DNA from: DATADD01 sp046262355
Lineage (GTDB): Bacteria; Actinomycetota; CADDZG01; WHSQ01
Direction: 5' to 3'
Length of the DNA stretch: 59,471 nucleotides
Assembly (NCBI GenBank): GCA_046262355.1
Contig: JBHEMX010000056.1
Coordinates: forward strand, 1 to 59,471
A program made the translations under genes and the position numbers. A model generated the notes under the pieces. It worked only from the letters and a program-made list of their open reading frames with translations. It did no database searches and was not told the origin of the DNA. Of the stretch, positions 17,314 to 25,704 are shown piece after piece. Numbering within the stretch: position 1 is the first letter of the stretch; each line of letters opens with the position of its first letter.

Positions 17314-18159
17314 GTGAGCTCCCACCTCGACCCCCGTCCCGACATGCGCGCCGACCTGACGGCCGCGGCCATCGCGGCGGCGACCTCGGGCCGCCTGGGG
17401 GCCCCGCTGCGGACCTTCGCCGAGATCGGCTCGACGAGCACGGAGGCGCTGGAGTGGGCCGACGAAGGGGCGCCCGAGGGAGCGCTCGTCGTCGCCGACC
17501 ACCAGACGGCCGGGCGGGGCCGCCGGGGCCGGGGATGGTTGTCCGAGCCGGGCCGGGCGCTGCAGTTCTCGCTCGTGCTCCGTCCCCGCCTCCCCGTCGA
17601 GCGGGCCGGATTGGTCACGACGTGTCTCGGGGTCGCCGTCGCCGAGGCGCTGGAGGCTTGCCACGGGCTCGACGCACTGATCAAGTGGCCCAACGACGTC
17701 GACGTCGGCGGCCGCAAGGTCGCCGGCATCCTCGTCGAGAGCCGCGTTGCGAACGGGATCGTCGCGTCGGCGGTCGCCGGCGTGGGGATCAACGTTGGAT
17801 GGCGCTGCGACGAGGTCCCGGAGGAGATCGCCGCGCGCGCATCGAGCGTTCGCTGTGAGCTGGAGCGGCTGGGGCGCGCGCCGGAGGTCGGCCGAGCCGA
17901 GCTTCTCGGGGGGGTGCTGGCCCGCCTCGAGCCGCTCCTGGACGCGATCGGGGCCGACGCCGGCGCCTCCGACGTCGTGCGGCGAGCGACGGCGCGCTCG
18001 GAGGTCGTCGGGCGCGCGGTCAGGGTGCGCCTCGCCTCCGGGGCCGCGCTCGAGGGCGTCGCCCTGGGGCTTCTCGAGACGGGATCGCTGGAGCTCGACG
18101 TGGGCGGGACCGCGCTCCGCATCGAGGTAGGCGAGATCGAGCGCGTGCGGCTCGGGTGA
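17314..18159 (+). CDS. birA: Biotin--[acetyl-CoA-carboxylase] ligase
   Basis: A 281-residue monofunctional biotin protein ligase that attaches biotin to the carrier domains of the carboxylases in this region. The biotinyl-AMP loop is GRGRRGRGW near residue 68, the catalytic segment IKWPNDVDVGGRKVAGIL is near 120-140, and a C-terminal SH3-like domain follows. It lacks the N-terminal helix-turn-helix of repressor-type BirA, so it probably does not regulate biotin synthesis. GTG 17314 has GGAGAG three bases upstream. Its stop overlaps the start of the next gene (GTGA). Confidence 0.94.
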   Translation: MSSHLDPRPDMRADLTAAAIAAATSGRLGAPLRTFAEIGSTSTEALEWADEGAPEGALVVADHQTAGRGRRGRGWLSEPGRALQFSLVLRPRLPVERAGLVTTCLGVAVAEALEACHGLDALIKWPNDVDVGGRKVAGILVESRVANGIVASAVAGVGINVGWRCDEVPEEIAARASSVRCELERLGRAPEVGRAELLGGVLARLEPLLDAIGADAGASDVVRRATARSEVVGRAVRVRLASGAALEGVALGLLETGSLELDVGGTALRIEVGEIERVRLG

Positions 18160-18761
18160 CGGCGCGCCGGAGGCCCACGCGCCGGAGGCCCACGCGCCGG
18201 AGGCCGACGCGCCGGAGGCCGACGCGCGCCGAGGTCGCTGCGGCTCACGGCCGCAGGGTCCCCGACGTCATCGCTGCGGACCTCGCGGTGTTGTTCTGCG
18301 GCATCAATCCGGGCCTCTACTCCGGCGCGGTCGGACACCACTTCGCGCGCCCCGGCAACCGCTTCTGGCCGACGCTGCACGCCTCCGGCTTCACGCCGCG
18401 GCTCCTGTCGGCGTTCGAGGAGCGGGAGCTGCTGGACCACTGCCTCGGGATCACCAATCTCGTCACGAGGGCGACGGCGACGGCGGACGAGCTGGGCCCC
18501 GACGAGCTGCGCCGGGGCGGACGCGCGCTCGCCCGCAAGGCGGGACGTTTCTGCCCTCGCTTCGTCGCCTTCCTCGGCCTCGGGGCGTTCCGCACCGCCT
18601 TCGGCGTCCCAGGAGCGGTCTCCGGGCCGCAGGAAACGACCATCGGGACGGCCCGCGTGTGGCTGCTCCCGAACCCGAGCGGGCTCAACGCGCACTACCA
18701 GGTCCCCGACCTGGCCCTGGAGTTCGGCGCCCTGCGCGCGGCACTGGGGGAGCGATCGTGA
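18156..18761 (+). CDS. mug: G/T(U)-mismatch-specific uracil-DNA glycosylase
   Basis: A 201-residue DNA-repair enzyme of the Mug/TDG family, removing uracil or thymine mispaired with guanine. The catalytic-loop motif FCGINPGLYSG is near residue 50, and the DNA-inserting motif LLPNPSGLNAHY is near 170. VPDVI to the C-terminus is a standard-length domain. Ahead of it the first 24 residues are a basic repeat (RRRPT four times) encoded by a 15-bp tandem repeat, an unusual N-terminal extension that might bind DNA or be disordered. The GTG start overlaps birA; no ATG lies between the repeat and the domain. Confidence 0.88.
   Translation: MTARRRPTRRRPTRRRPTRRRPTRAEVAAAHGRRVPDVIAADLAVLFCGINPGLYSGAVGHHFARPGNRFWPTLHASGFTPRLLSAFEERELLDHCLGITNLVTRATATADELGPDELRRGGRALARKAGRFCPRFVAFLGLGAFRTAFGVPGAVSGPQETTIGTARVWLLPNPSGLNAHYQVPDLALEFGALRAALGERS
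18163..18222 (+). repeat. 15-bp minisatellite, four units, inside the mug 5' end
   Basis: The unit CGCGCCGGAGGCCSA is repeated four times without gaps (18163, 18178, 18193, 18208). The first two units have C and the last two G at the variable base. Being a multiple of three, copy-number change would lengthen or shorten the RRRPT tract without shifting frame. Confidence 0.9.
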
Positions 18762-18966
18762 GTCAGCGGGAGTGATGCCGACCTGGATCGTGGCGAGGAA
18801 GCGATTCGGATCCTCGCCGAGATGGGCAGGCAACCCTTCCGCGCGCGCTCCTCTGCGCCAGCCGGGAAGGTTGGCCCCTGCCGGAGCGAGACGGGCGCGA
18901 TCTCGCCGCCCGCCAGAGCGGCATCTCCGCGCTTTTCACGGCGCGATGTGTAACGGTGGAGAAGAT

Positions 18967-20211
18967 ATGAGGCTGTTTCCCGACATGAGGCGCCGACTCA
19001 GATCGTGCGCGGCCGTGGCCGTGGCCGCCGTGGCGGCAACCGCCGCGCCGGCCGGCGCGGCCGCGTCCCTGACCACGATCACGGGGCCGTGCGGGGGCTC
19101 GAGCGATCCCACCCTGTTCCCCAACAACCGGCGGATGGTCGTGACCGAGGGCGGCCGGCGGATCGCTCTGTTCGACCCCCACGGCAAGGGCCAGCAACTC
19201 GTGTGGCGCGACGAGGGCGAGGACGAGTGGCGGCCGGACGAAGACGAGCGCGGCGCCGGAACGAGCTGGTTCTTCGCCGACGACGAGAAGAACGACCGCC
19301 CCGCATCCATAGCGCTGGCGCGCGACTCGAACGGCAGGCAGCACGCATGGGTCGTTACGAGCGGATATGGGTTCGAGCGGCTCGGCGCGGTCAAGCTCCT
19401 GAGGGTGAGCAACCTCGATGCTCCGTCTGGGCCGACGCTCGGGCGAGAGAAGGTGGTGCAGGCGCCGGGGCGCGGCAATGCCCGGGCCGATCTTGCGTTC
19501 GAGAGAGTCCGGGGCTTGACGCGTGGGGTCTTGGTGTGGCTGCAGCGCACGGGCGACAACTCCTACGACCTCGTGACGAGATGGTTCACCAACCTGGACA
19601 CCGACAACCCCAAGCTTCACCACCGCAGCGTTCTGTACACGAGCGGCGGTCCCAACACGACCGCGACCTTCGTGCCCAGCGGCAAGGGCATGAGGGTCAT
19701 CGCGCGCGCCGGCCGGCTGAAGGTCTTCAGGCATGGCCGCCGCAAGCCGCTGAAACGATGGAAGAGGGGCACGGCGACGGTGAAGATGCCCGGGCAGTCG
19801 AGGCCGAGCGCGGTCAAGCTCCGTTCCGGCGCGCTGCTCGCCACCTTCGAGAGCAACGTCGTGGATCACGTCGTCAAGGTCTTGAGGTTCTCCCGCAAGG
19901 GCAACGGGGTCACCACGCTGCTGACGACGACGACGGGCTACGCGCAGCCGTCGCTCGCGAGCGACGGAGTAACCGCATGGGTGGTCATGGTGCGCTACGG
20001 AGTCGAGCGAGCGGTCGTTTCGCGCAGCCGCTCCCCGGGCTCGGCATGGAGCGACGACAACGTGGAGATCGGACCGAGCCCGGACGGCGACTACGCGTGG
20101 CCCAACACCGTGCGACACGTCGACGGCGCGCTGCGCTTCGTGGTGGATGGACAGCGCTGTGACACCTCGACCCAGGCGAACGCGGTTCTGGCCTACGAAC
20201 GCACGCTCTAG
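18967..20211 (+). CDS. Secreted protein, probable beta-propeller-like, unknown function
   Basis: A 414-residue exported protein. ATG 18967 follows GGTGGAGA. A signal peptide (basic start RRRLRS, then an Ala/Val-rich core ending near PAGAAA, residue 33) precedes the mature chain. The body consists of repeated beta-strand blocks with aromatic and Asp-rich turns (FDPHGKGQQLVWRDEGEDEW, SIALARDSNGRQHAWVVTSGYG, TATFVPSGKGMRVIAR, SLASDGVTAWVVMVRYG). That spacing is seen in sialidase- or WD-like propellers. Two Cys (GPCGG near 40, QRCDTS near the C-terminus) could join the ends. No catalytic motif recognised. A 205-bp gap separates it from mug. Confidence 0.72.
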   Translation: MRLFPDMRRRLRSCAAVAVAAVAATAAPAGAAASLTTITGPCGGSSDPTLFPNNRRMVVTEGGRRIALFDPHGKGQQLVWRDEGEDEWRPDEDERGAGTSWFFADDEKNDRPASIALARDSNGRQHAWVVTSGYGFERLGAVKLLRVSNLDAPSGPTLGREKVVQAPGRGNARADLAFERVRGLTRGVLVWLQRTGDNSYDLVTRWFTNLDTDNPKLHHRSVLYTSGGPNTTATFVPSGKGMRVIARAGRLKVFRHGRRKPLKRWKRGTATVKMPGQSRPSAVKLRSGALLATFESNVVDHVVKVLRFSRKGNGVTTLLTTTTGYAQPSLASDGVTAWVVMVRYGVERAVVSRSRSPGSAWSDDNVEIGPSPDGDYAWPNTVRHVDGALRFVVDGQRCDTSTQANAVLAYERTL

Positions 20212-20373
20212 CCTCCCTGCACAGTGGGTGGCAGATCCCGTGTAACGGCAACCAGACATCCACTCGAGCCCACTCGAGGGTGCCGGGCCCCGACGATTAG
20301 GATGGGCGCCACGCCCGATCGTTCGACGGAAGGTTCCGAGATGCAGTTGTCGTACCTCTCCCACCTCGCCTGA

Positions 20374-20529
20374 GTGGCCGAACAGGTCGAGAGGCTGCGG
20401 GTCGCGCAGCTCAGGAGAGAGGGGACCCGCTCGGCGCGTCGGCGGTCCCGGCGCCGTGCGGAGTCGCGTTCCGCCACGTCGACCGGCGTACCAGAGGGAT
20501 GGGCAGTCGTCTTCCAGTCGAGGCGATGA
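20374..20529 (+). CDS. Putative small basic protein ahead of the carboxylase beta gene, preceded in frame by UGA
   Basis: A 51-residue Arg-rich reading frame starting at GTG 20374, ending at TGA 20527-20529, which overlaps the ATG of the carboxylase beta gene as ATGA. Immediately upstream and in the same frame is a 10-codon ORF (MQLSYLSHLA, ATG 20341) with a good GGAAGG ribosome binding site, separated only by the TGA at 20371-20373. The position is where actinobacterial carboxylases often carry a small epsilon subunit, but I cannot see the epsilon motif. Either a two-step leader, a stop-readthrough product or a decayed gene. Confidence 0.4.
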   Translation: MAEQVERLRVAQLRREGTRSARRRSRRRAESRSATSTGVPEGWAVVFQSRR

Positions 20530-22118
20530 CGGGCGAACGCCGGAGCGCGCCCGGTCTTCAGGAAGAGGAAGAGCGAGCCCGCCGAGCCGGTCTCGGGGAA
20601 GAGGTTGCGGAGGCGAGCGAGCGAGCCCGGCGGGGCGGCGCGCCGAAGTACCACGAGAGGCTCGCGCAGCAGGGGAAGCTGTTCGCGCGTGAGCGCCTCG
20701 CCCTGCTCCTCGACGACGCCGACGGGTTCGTCGAGGACGGTCTGCTGGTCAATGCGCTCGCAGGTGATCTGCCCGCAGACGGCGTCGTCACCGGGGTCGG
20801 AACCATCGCCGGCCGCCGGGTTGCGGTCATGGCCAACGACTCGACGGTCAAGGCGGGCTCGTGGGGCGCTCGCACGGTCGAGAAGATCATCAGGATCATC
20901 GAGCGCGCGCGGCGCCACGAGCATCCCCTCGTCTATCTCGTCGACTCGGCGGGCGCGCGCATCACCGATCAGGTGGATCTCTTTCCCGGGCGGCGCGGCG
21001 CGGGCAAGATCTTCTACAACCAGGTGCAGGCCTCCGGCCGCATCCCGCAGATCTGCTGCCTCTTCGGCCCGTCGGCCGCGGGCGGCGCGTACATCCCCGC
21101 CTTCTGCGACGTCGTCTTCATGGTCGAGGGCAACGCGTCGATGTACCTCGGATCGCCGCGCATGGCGGAGGAGGTGATCGGCGAGAAGGTCACGCTGGAG
21201 GACATGGGCGGCGCGCGCATGCATTGTGAGGTGTCCGGCTGCGGCGACCTGCTCGTGGCCGACGACAAGGCCGCCATAGAAGCGGCGCGCGGCTATCTCG
21301 GCTACTTCGGACAGAGCTACCGGGACGCCGCGCCGGTCGTCGATGCCCGGCCCCCGGCCTACGGCGGTTCGCTCGCGTCGCTCGTCCCGGAGGCCGAGAG
21401 CGTTGCCTTCGACATGTATGCGCTGGTCGCCGGCATCGTCGACGAGGAGTCGCTGTTCGAGATCAAGCCGGACTTCGCGCCCGAGATCATCACCGGCCTC
21501 GCGCGCGTCGAGGGCAGGGCGGTGGGACTCGTCGCCAACCAGCCCTCCGCGAAGGGTGGCGTGCTGTTCGTGGACTCGGCCGACAAGGCGGCCCGCTTCG
21601 TATGGCTCTGCGACGCATTCAACATCCCGCTCGTGTTCCTGTCCGACGTGCCGGGCTTCATGATCGGCACGGCCGTCGAACGACAGGGCATCATCCGTCA
21701 CGGCGCCAAGATGATCACCGCAGTGTCCGAGGCGACCGTGCCGAAGCTCTGTGTGATCGTGCGCAAGGCCTACGGAGCGGGCCTCTACGCGATGGCGGGG
21801 CCCGGCTTCGAGCCCGACGCGACGATCGCTCTTCCGACTGCTCGCATCGCAGTCATGGGGCCGGAACCCGCGGTGAACGCCGTCTACTTCAACAGGATCA
21901 AGGCGATCGACGATGCCGCAGAGCGCGCCGCGTTCGTTGCCGCCCGACGTGGCGAGTACGAGGCCGACATCGACATCGCGCATCTTGCGTCCGAGAACGT
22001 CATCGACGCGGTCATCCAGCCGGACGCCTTGCGCCGGGAGATTGTGCGACGGCTCGCTCAGGCGAGCCGCAAGGACCGGCACTTCTCGGATCGCCGGCAC
22101 GGGGTCCCGCCGGTGTGA
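20526..22118 (+). CDS. Acyl-CoA carboxylase beta chain (carboxyltransferase), probably methylcrotonyl-CoA type
   Basis: A 530-residue carboxyltransferase with N- and C-terminal crotonase-fold halves. The N-half has the entry GGAPKYHERLAQQGKLFARE and the oxyanion segment FGPSAAGGAYIPAFCD; the C-half has FLSDVPGFMIGTAVERQG and VIVRKAYGAGLYAMAGPGF. It transfers the carboxyl from biotin to an acyl-CoA. Neighbours (methylglutaconyl-CoA hydratase-like, HMG-CoA-lyase-like, second alpha chain) point to methylcrotonyl-CoA carboxylase of leucine breakdown, but the sequence alone does not exclude propionyl-CoA. ATG 20526 was chosen because it overlaps the preceding small ORF and precedes the conserved start; an upstream ATG at 20499 is possible. 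Confidence 0.9.
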   Translation: MTGERRSAPGLQEEEERARRAGLGEEVAEASERARRGGAPKYHERLAQQGKLFARERLALLLDDADGFVEDGLLVNALAGDLPADGVVTGVGTIAGRRVAVMANDSTVKAGSWGARTVEKIIRIIERARRHEHPLVYLVDSAGARITDQVDLFPGRRGAGKIFYNQVQASGRIPQICCLFGPSAAGGAYIPAFCDVVFMVEGNASMYLGSPRMAEEVIGEKVTLEDMGGARMHCEVSGCGDLLVADDKAAIEAARGYLGYFGQSYRDAAPVVDARPPAYGGSLASLVPEAESVAFDMYALVAGIVDEESLFEIKPDFAPEIITGLARVEGRAVGLVANQPSAKGGVLFVDSADKAARFVWLCDAFNIPLVFLSDVPGFMIGTAVERQGIIRHGAKMITAVSEATVPKLCVIVRKAYGAGLYAMAGPGFEPDATIALPTARIAVMGPEPAVNAVYFNRIKAIDDAAERAAFVAARRGEYEADIDIAHLASENVIDAVIQPDALRREIVRRLAQASRKDRHFSDRRHGVPPV

Positions 22119-22900
22119 GCGAGCCGCGCTTCGTCTCGCTCGAGCGCGACGAGCGGATCGCGCTCGTGACGCTGAGGCGTCCGGAGGCGCTCAACGCGAT
22201 CTCCGGTGCGGTGGCCGACGAGCTCGCCGGCGTCTTCGGCTCGGTGGCTCGAGACGAGGATGTCTGGGTCGTGGTGGTGACCGCTTCAGGCGAGAGGGCC
22301 TTTTGTGTCGGCGCTGACCTCAAGGAGCGGGCCTCGTTCTCGCGCGCGGACTTCCACGGGAACCGAGGGCAGATACGCTCCATGTTCGCTGCGCTGCGGG
22401 CGGTGCCTCAACCGACGATCGCATCGATCTTCGGCTTCGCCTTCGGCGGCGGCTTCGAGCTCGCGCTGACATGCGACATCGTCCTAGCGGCCGACGACCT
22501 AGAGGTGGGCCTGACCGAGACGCGCGTCGGGCTCGTACCGGCCGGAGGAGGAACCCAACTGCTGGCGCGCCGAGTGGGGCCGTCGCGCGCGAAGGAGCTG
22601 GTCTTCACCGGCAGGCGCCTGGGGGCGCAAGAAGCCGCCGAGCTCGGGCTCGTGGAGAGGATCGTTCCGCGCGCAGACCTTGACGCCGCCACGAAGTCGC
22701 TCGCGCGCGACATCTGTGCGTCGTCGCCGGTCGCCGTGCGCGCCGCCAAGGCCGCGATCGACGAGTCCTGGGGCCGGCCGCTCGAGGACGGCATGGCCGT
22801 CGAGCACGGCGAGTGGAGCATCGTGGTCGAGAGCGCCGATCGCGCCGAGGGCATCGCAGCCTTCAACGCCAAGCGAGATGCGCGCTGGAGCAACCGATGA
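22115..22900 (+). CDS. Enoyl-CoA hydratase, methylglutaconyl-CoA hydratase-like
   Basis: A 261-residue crotonase-fold enzyme. The oxyanion-hole segments are FCVGADLKER and FGFAFGGGFELALTCD. GLTETRVGLVPAGGGTQLL has the Glu and the GGGG-TQ run typical of AUH/LiuC-type methylglutaconyl-CoA hydratases, which convert 3-methylglutaconyl-CoA to HMG-CoA in leucine degradation. The GTG start overlaps the carboxylase stop (GTGA), and its own stop overlaps the next ATG (ATGA), so the operon is translationally chained. Confidence 0.88.
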   Translation: MSEPRFVSLERDERIALVTLRRPEALNAISGAVADELAGVFGSVARDEDVWVVVVTASGERAFCVGADLKERASFSRADFHGNRGQIRSMFAALRAVPQPTIASIFGFAFGGGFELALTCDIVLAADDLEVGLTETRVGLVPAGGGTQLLARRVGPSRAKELVFTGRRLGAQEAAELGLVERIVPRADLDAATKSLARDICASSPVAVRAAKAAIDESWGRPLEDGMAVEHGEWSIVVESADRAEGIAAFNAKRDARWSNR

Positions 22901-23826
22901 GATACCCACGGACCGTGCGCATCCGAGAGGTCGGACCGCGCGATGGCATCCAGGGCGAGCGCGTACAGGTTCCGACGGAGAAGAAGATCGAGCTCATCGA
23001 TGCCCTCAGCGCCGCCGGCCTGTCCTCTATCGAGGCGGCGGCGTTCGTGTCGCCCGCGGCCGTGCCGCAGATGGCCGACGCGTTGCAGGTCTTCCAAGGG
23101 ATCGCACGGCGCGCCGGTGTCGTGTACTCGGCGCTGGTCCCGAACAGGCGTGGCGCCGAGATGGCCGTGGACGCGGGTGCGGATTCTCTGCAGGTCTTCG
23201 TGGCCGCAACCGACTCCTACAACCTTCGCAACGTGCGCAGGACCGTGCGCGAGTCGATGACCAGCGTGGCCGACGTTGCATCCGTCGCCCGGGCCGCGGA
23301 GGTTCCGCTCGAGGCAACGATCTCCACCGCCTTCGGCTGCCCCTACGAGGGGGACGTGCCGCCGGCGCGCGTCGTCGAGGTGTCGCGCTGGGTGCTGGAG
23401 GAGGGCGTCTCGACGATCTCCTACGGAGACACGACGGGGATGGGAACTCCCCGACGCGTCGCGGATGTGCTCGACGCGCTGCGCGCCGAGCTTCCGGAGG
23501 TCATCCCGAACATGCACTTCCACGACACGCGCGGGACCGGGCTGGCGAACGTCTTGCTCGCCCTCGAGCTCGGCGTCGAGTACTTCGACGCGTCGATCGG
23601 CGGGATGGGTGGGAGTCCCTTCGCCTCGGGCGCGACGGGCAACATCGCCACCGAGGACCTCATCCACATGCTCGAGGACATGGGCGTCTCGACCGGCGTC
23701 GATCTCGATCTCCTCCTCGATGCGGCGGCCGTCGCTCAACGCCTCATCGGAGGCGAGCTGCCGAGCAAGCTGCTCAAGGCCGGTCCTCGCCGGAGCGCGC
23801 TCGGCCCGGTCGCGCGCGCCGACTGA
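22897..23826 (+). CDS. Hydroxymethylglutaryl-CoA lyase-like TIM-barrel enzyme with Cys-to-Ser change
   Basis: A 309-residue HMGL-like aldolase-family protein. It has the N-terminal REVGPRDGIQGE with the catalytic Arg-Asp, and the metal-binding MHFHDTRGTG with two His. A C-terminal flexible loop reads GGMGGSPFASGATGN. In characterised HMG-CoA lyases that loop is GGCPYA, and its Cys is important for cleavage of HMG-CoA to acetoacetate and acetyl-CoA. Here it is Ser. The operon suggests the leucine pathway's last step, but the substitution leaves room for a related acyl-CoA lyase activity. Confidence 0.8.
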   Translation: MRYPRTVRIREVGPRDGIQGERVQVPTEKKIELIDALSAAGLSSIEAAAFVSPAAVPQMADALQVFQGIARRAGVVYSALVPNRRGAEMAVDAGADSLQVFVAATDSYNLRNVRRTVRESMTSVADVASVARAAEVPLEATISTAFGCPYEGDVPPARVVEVSRWVLEEGVSTISYGDTTGMGTPRRVADVLDALRAELPEVIPNMHFHDTRGTGLANVLLALELGVEYFDASIGGMGGSPFASGATGNIATEDLIHMLEDMGVSTGVDLDLLLDAAAVAQRLIGGELPSKLLKAGPRRSALGPVARAD

Positions 23827-23833
23827 AACACTC

Positions 23834-25504
23834 GTGTTCGACAGGGTCTTGATCGCCAATCGCGGCGAGATCGCCGTGCGGATCGCGCGCACGCTTCGGG
23901 AGCTCGGCGTGGATTCGGTCGCGGTCTACTCGGACGTCGACGCCCGCTCTCGCCACGCGGCGAGCGCCGACGAGGCGATCCATCTCCCCGGCGTCGCTCC
24001 GGCGCAGACCTACATGAACGTCGAAGCGCTGCTCGATGCCGCCCACAGCTCCGGCGCCGACGCGATCCATCCCGGCTACGGGTTCCTGTCCGAGAACGCG
24101 GACTTCGCCGCGGCCGTCGGGGACGCGGGTCTCGTCTGGATCGGCCCGCCGCCGGAGGCGACGCGCGCGATGGGGGACAAGATCCGGGCCCGCTCGATCG
24201 CACGCTCCGCCGGGGTGCCGGTCGTCCCCGGCCTGTGGCATGCGATCGAGGACGCCTGCGAGATCGTCGAGTTCGGTCACCGGCACGGATACCCCCTCGC
24301 GCTCAAGGCCGCGGGGGGTGGAGGGGGGCGCGGGCTGCGCATCGCGCGGAGCGCCGCAGACGTTGAGGGTGCCTGGGCTTCGGCGCGCCGGGAGGCCCAG
24401 AGCTACTTCGGCTCGGACGAGGTCTATGTCGAGCGCTATCTCGAGTCTCCCAAGCACCTCGAGGTCCAGCTCCTCGCGCCGCGCCCCGACGACGCCCTGT
24501 GGCTCGGCGTCCGGGACTGCTCCTTACAGCGCCGCCATCAGAAGATCGTCGAGGAGACGCCGCCCGCTCGACCGGCGCCCCTGGAGGAGATGGGCCGGGC
24601 CGCGGTGACCCTCGCCAAGGCGTGCGGCTACGTCAACGCCGGTACCGTCGAGATGCTGGTCGACCGCGCCGGCGACTTCTATCTCCTCGAGGTCAACGCC
24701 CGCCTCCAGGTGGAGCACACGGTCACCGAGGAGGTGCTGGGCCTCGACCTCGTCGCGTGCCAGCTCCGGATCGCCTCCGGCGAGCCCCTCGGCCTCACGC
24801 AGAGCGACATCGTCGAGCACGGCCACGCCATCGAGTGCCGCATCAACGCGGAGGATCCCGCACGGGGCTTTGCTCCAACCCCCGGAGTGATCCATCGCTT
24901 CACCGCCCCAGAGGGCTTGGGTGTGCGCGTCGACTCCGGCTACTCGTCGGGCGACGAGGTGCCGCAGGCCTACGACTCGCTGATCGCCAAGGTCATCGCC
25001 TGGGGACCGACGCGCGAGGGGGCCCGCCGTCGCATGCTGCGGGCGCTCGACGAGATGGCCGTAGAGGGCATCGCGACGACGATCTCCGCACTGCGCATCG
25101 TTCTCGGATCCGATGAGTTCCGATCGGGGACGCACTCGACGACGACGCTCGAGTCTGATCTGCGCGCGTCCCTCGAGGAGCTTGCGCCGCGCGCGACGAC
25201 TGCCGACGTCCTGCTCGTCGAGGGCGCAGAGGTCAGGTTGTGGAGCCCCGCGATGTCCGCCTCGGCGTCTGCCGCACGCGCCGGCGGGTCCTTGGGTTAC
25301 CTGGTCGCGCCCATGCAGGGAACGATCCTCGAGGTGCTGGTCGGTCCCGGCGACGAGGTCGAGGCGGGACAGCCGATCGTTGTGCTCGAGGCGATGAAGA
25401 TGGAGACGACGCTGGTCGCGCCGATCGCCGGCATGATCGTGGCGCTCGACGCCGCCGCCGGTGCCACGACCGCAGCGGGACGAGTGCTCGCGCGCATCGG
25501 CTGA
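23834..25504 (+). CDS. Acyl-CoA carboxylase alpha chain (second copy), probably methylcrotonyl-CoA type
   Basis: A 556-residue biotin carboxylase with fused carrier domain. It contains VLIANRGEIAVRIAR at the start, the ATP-grasp loop KAAGGGGGRGL, RDCSLQRRHQKIVEETP, EVNARLQVEHTVTE, and the biotinylation site VLEAMKMET about 40 residues from the end. It differs clearly from the first copy at 14-16 kb in the ATP-grasp loop and the linker. Start GTG 23834 lies seven bases after the lyase stop. It closes a four-gene operon and pairs with the beta chain at 20.5 kb. The transcript probably ends at the 12-bp hairpin at 25659. Confidence 0.92.
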   Translation: MFDRVLIANRGEIAVRIARTLRELGVDSVAVYSDVDARSRHAASADEAIHLPGVAPAQTYMNVEALLDAAHSSGADAIHPGYGFLSENADFAAAVGDAGLVWIGPPPEATRAMGDKIRARSIARSAGVPVVPGLWHAIEDACEIVEFGHRHGYPLALKAAGGGGGRGLRIARSAADVEGAWASARREAQSYFGSDEVYVERYLESPKHLEVQLLAPRPDDALWLGVRDCSLQRRHQKIVEETPPARPAPLEEMGRAAVTLAKACGYVNAGTVEMLVDRAGDFYLLEVNARLQVEHTVTEEVLGLDLVACQLRIASGEPLGLTQSDIVEHGHAIECRINAEDPARGFAPTPGVIHRFTAPEGLGVRVDSGYSSGDEVPQAYDSLIAKVIAWGPTREGARRRMLRALDEMAVEGIATTISALRIVLGSDEFRSGTHSTTTLESDLRASLEELAPRATTADVLLVEGAEVRLWSPAMSASASAARAGGSLGYLVAPMQGTILEVLVGPGDEVEAGQPIVVLEAMKMETTLVAPIAGMIVALDAAAGATTAAGRVLARIG

Positions 25505-25520
25505 CGGACCCTTCAATCGC

Positions 25521-25652
25521 GGTGGTGGAGGTCATCTGGTCGGTCCCGAGCGGGTCCCCAGGTGCGTCGCCGGGCGCGCGGGCGGGCGGTTTGCGGGACC
25601 TTTCTCCTGTGCCGCCGCTACGCGGTGGTGGTGGAGGTCATCTGGTCGGTCC
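25521..25652 (+). repeat. 26-bp direct repeat (two copies, 106 bp apart)
   Basis: An identical 26-bp sequence beginning GGTGGTGGAGGTC and ending GGTCGGTCC occurs at 25521-25546 and 25627-25652, followed in both by a near-identical CGAGCG. Both copies lie between the convergent carboxylase and superoxide dismutase genes. They are not inverted repeats of each other and do not resemble a coding repeat. Confidence 0.85.
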
Positions 25653-25658
25653 GAGCGA

Positions 25659-25687
25659 ATCCCGGGCGCGGTCGGCGCGCCCGGGAT
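25659..25687. terminator. Strong 12-bp hairpin between convergent genes, probable bidirectional terminator
   Basis: ATCCCGGGCGCG (25659-25670), loop GTCGG, CGCGCCCGGGAT (25676-25687) is a perfect 12-bp stem. It lies 155 bases after the carboxylase alpha stop and 18 bases beyond the sodC stop on the other strand, where a shared terminator is expected. There is no long T-run on either side, common in high-GC actinobacterial terminators. Confidence 0.65.
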
Positions 25688-25704
25688 CTCGGGTCCTGCG
25701 GCTC

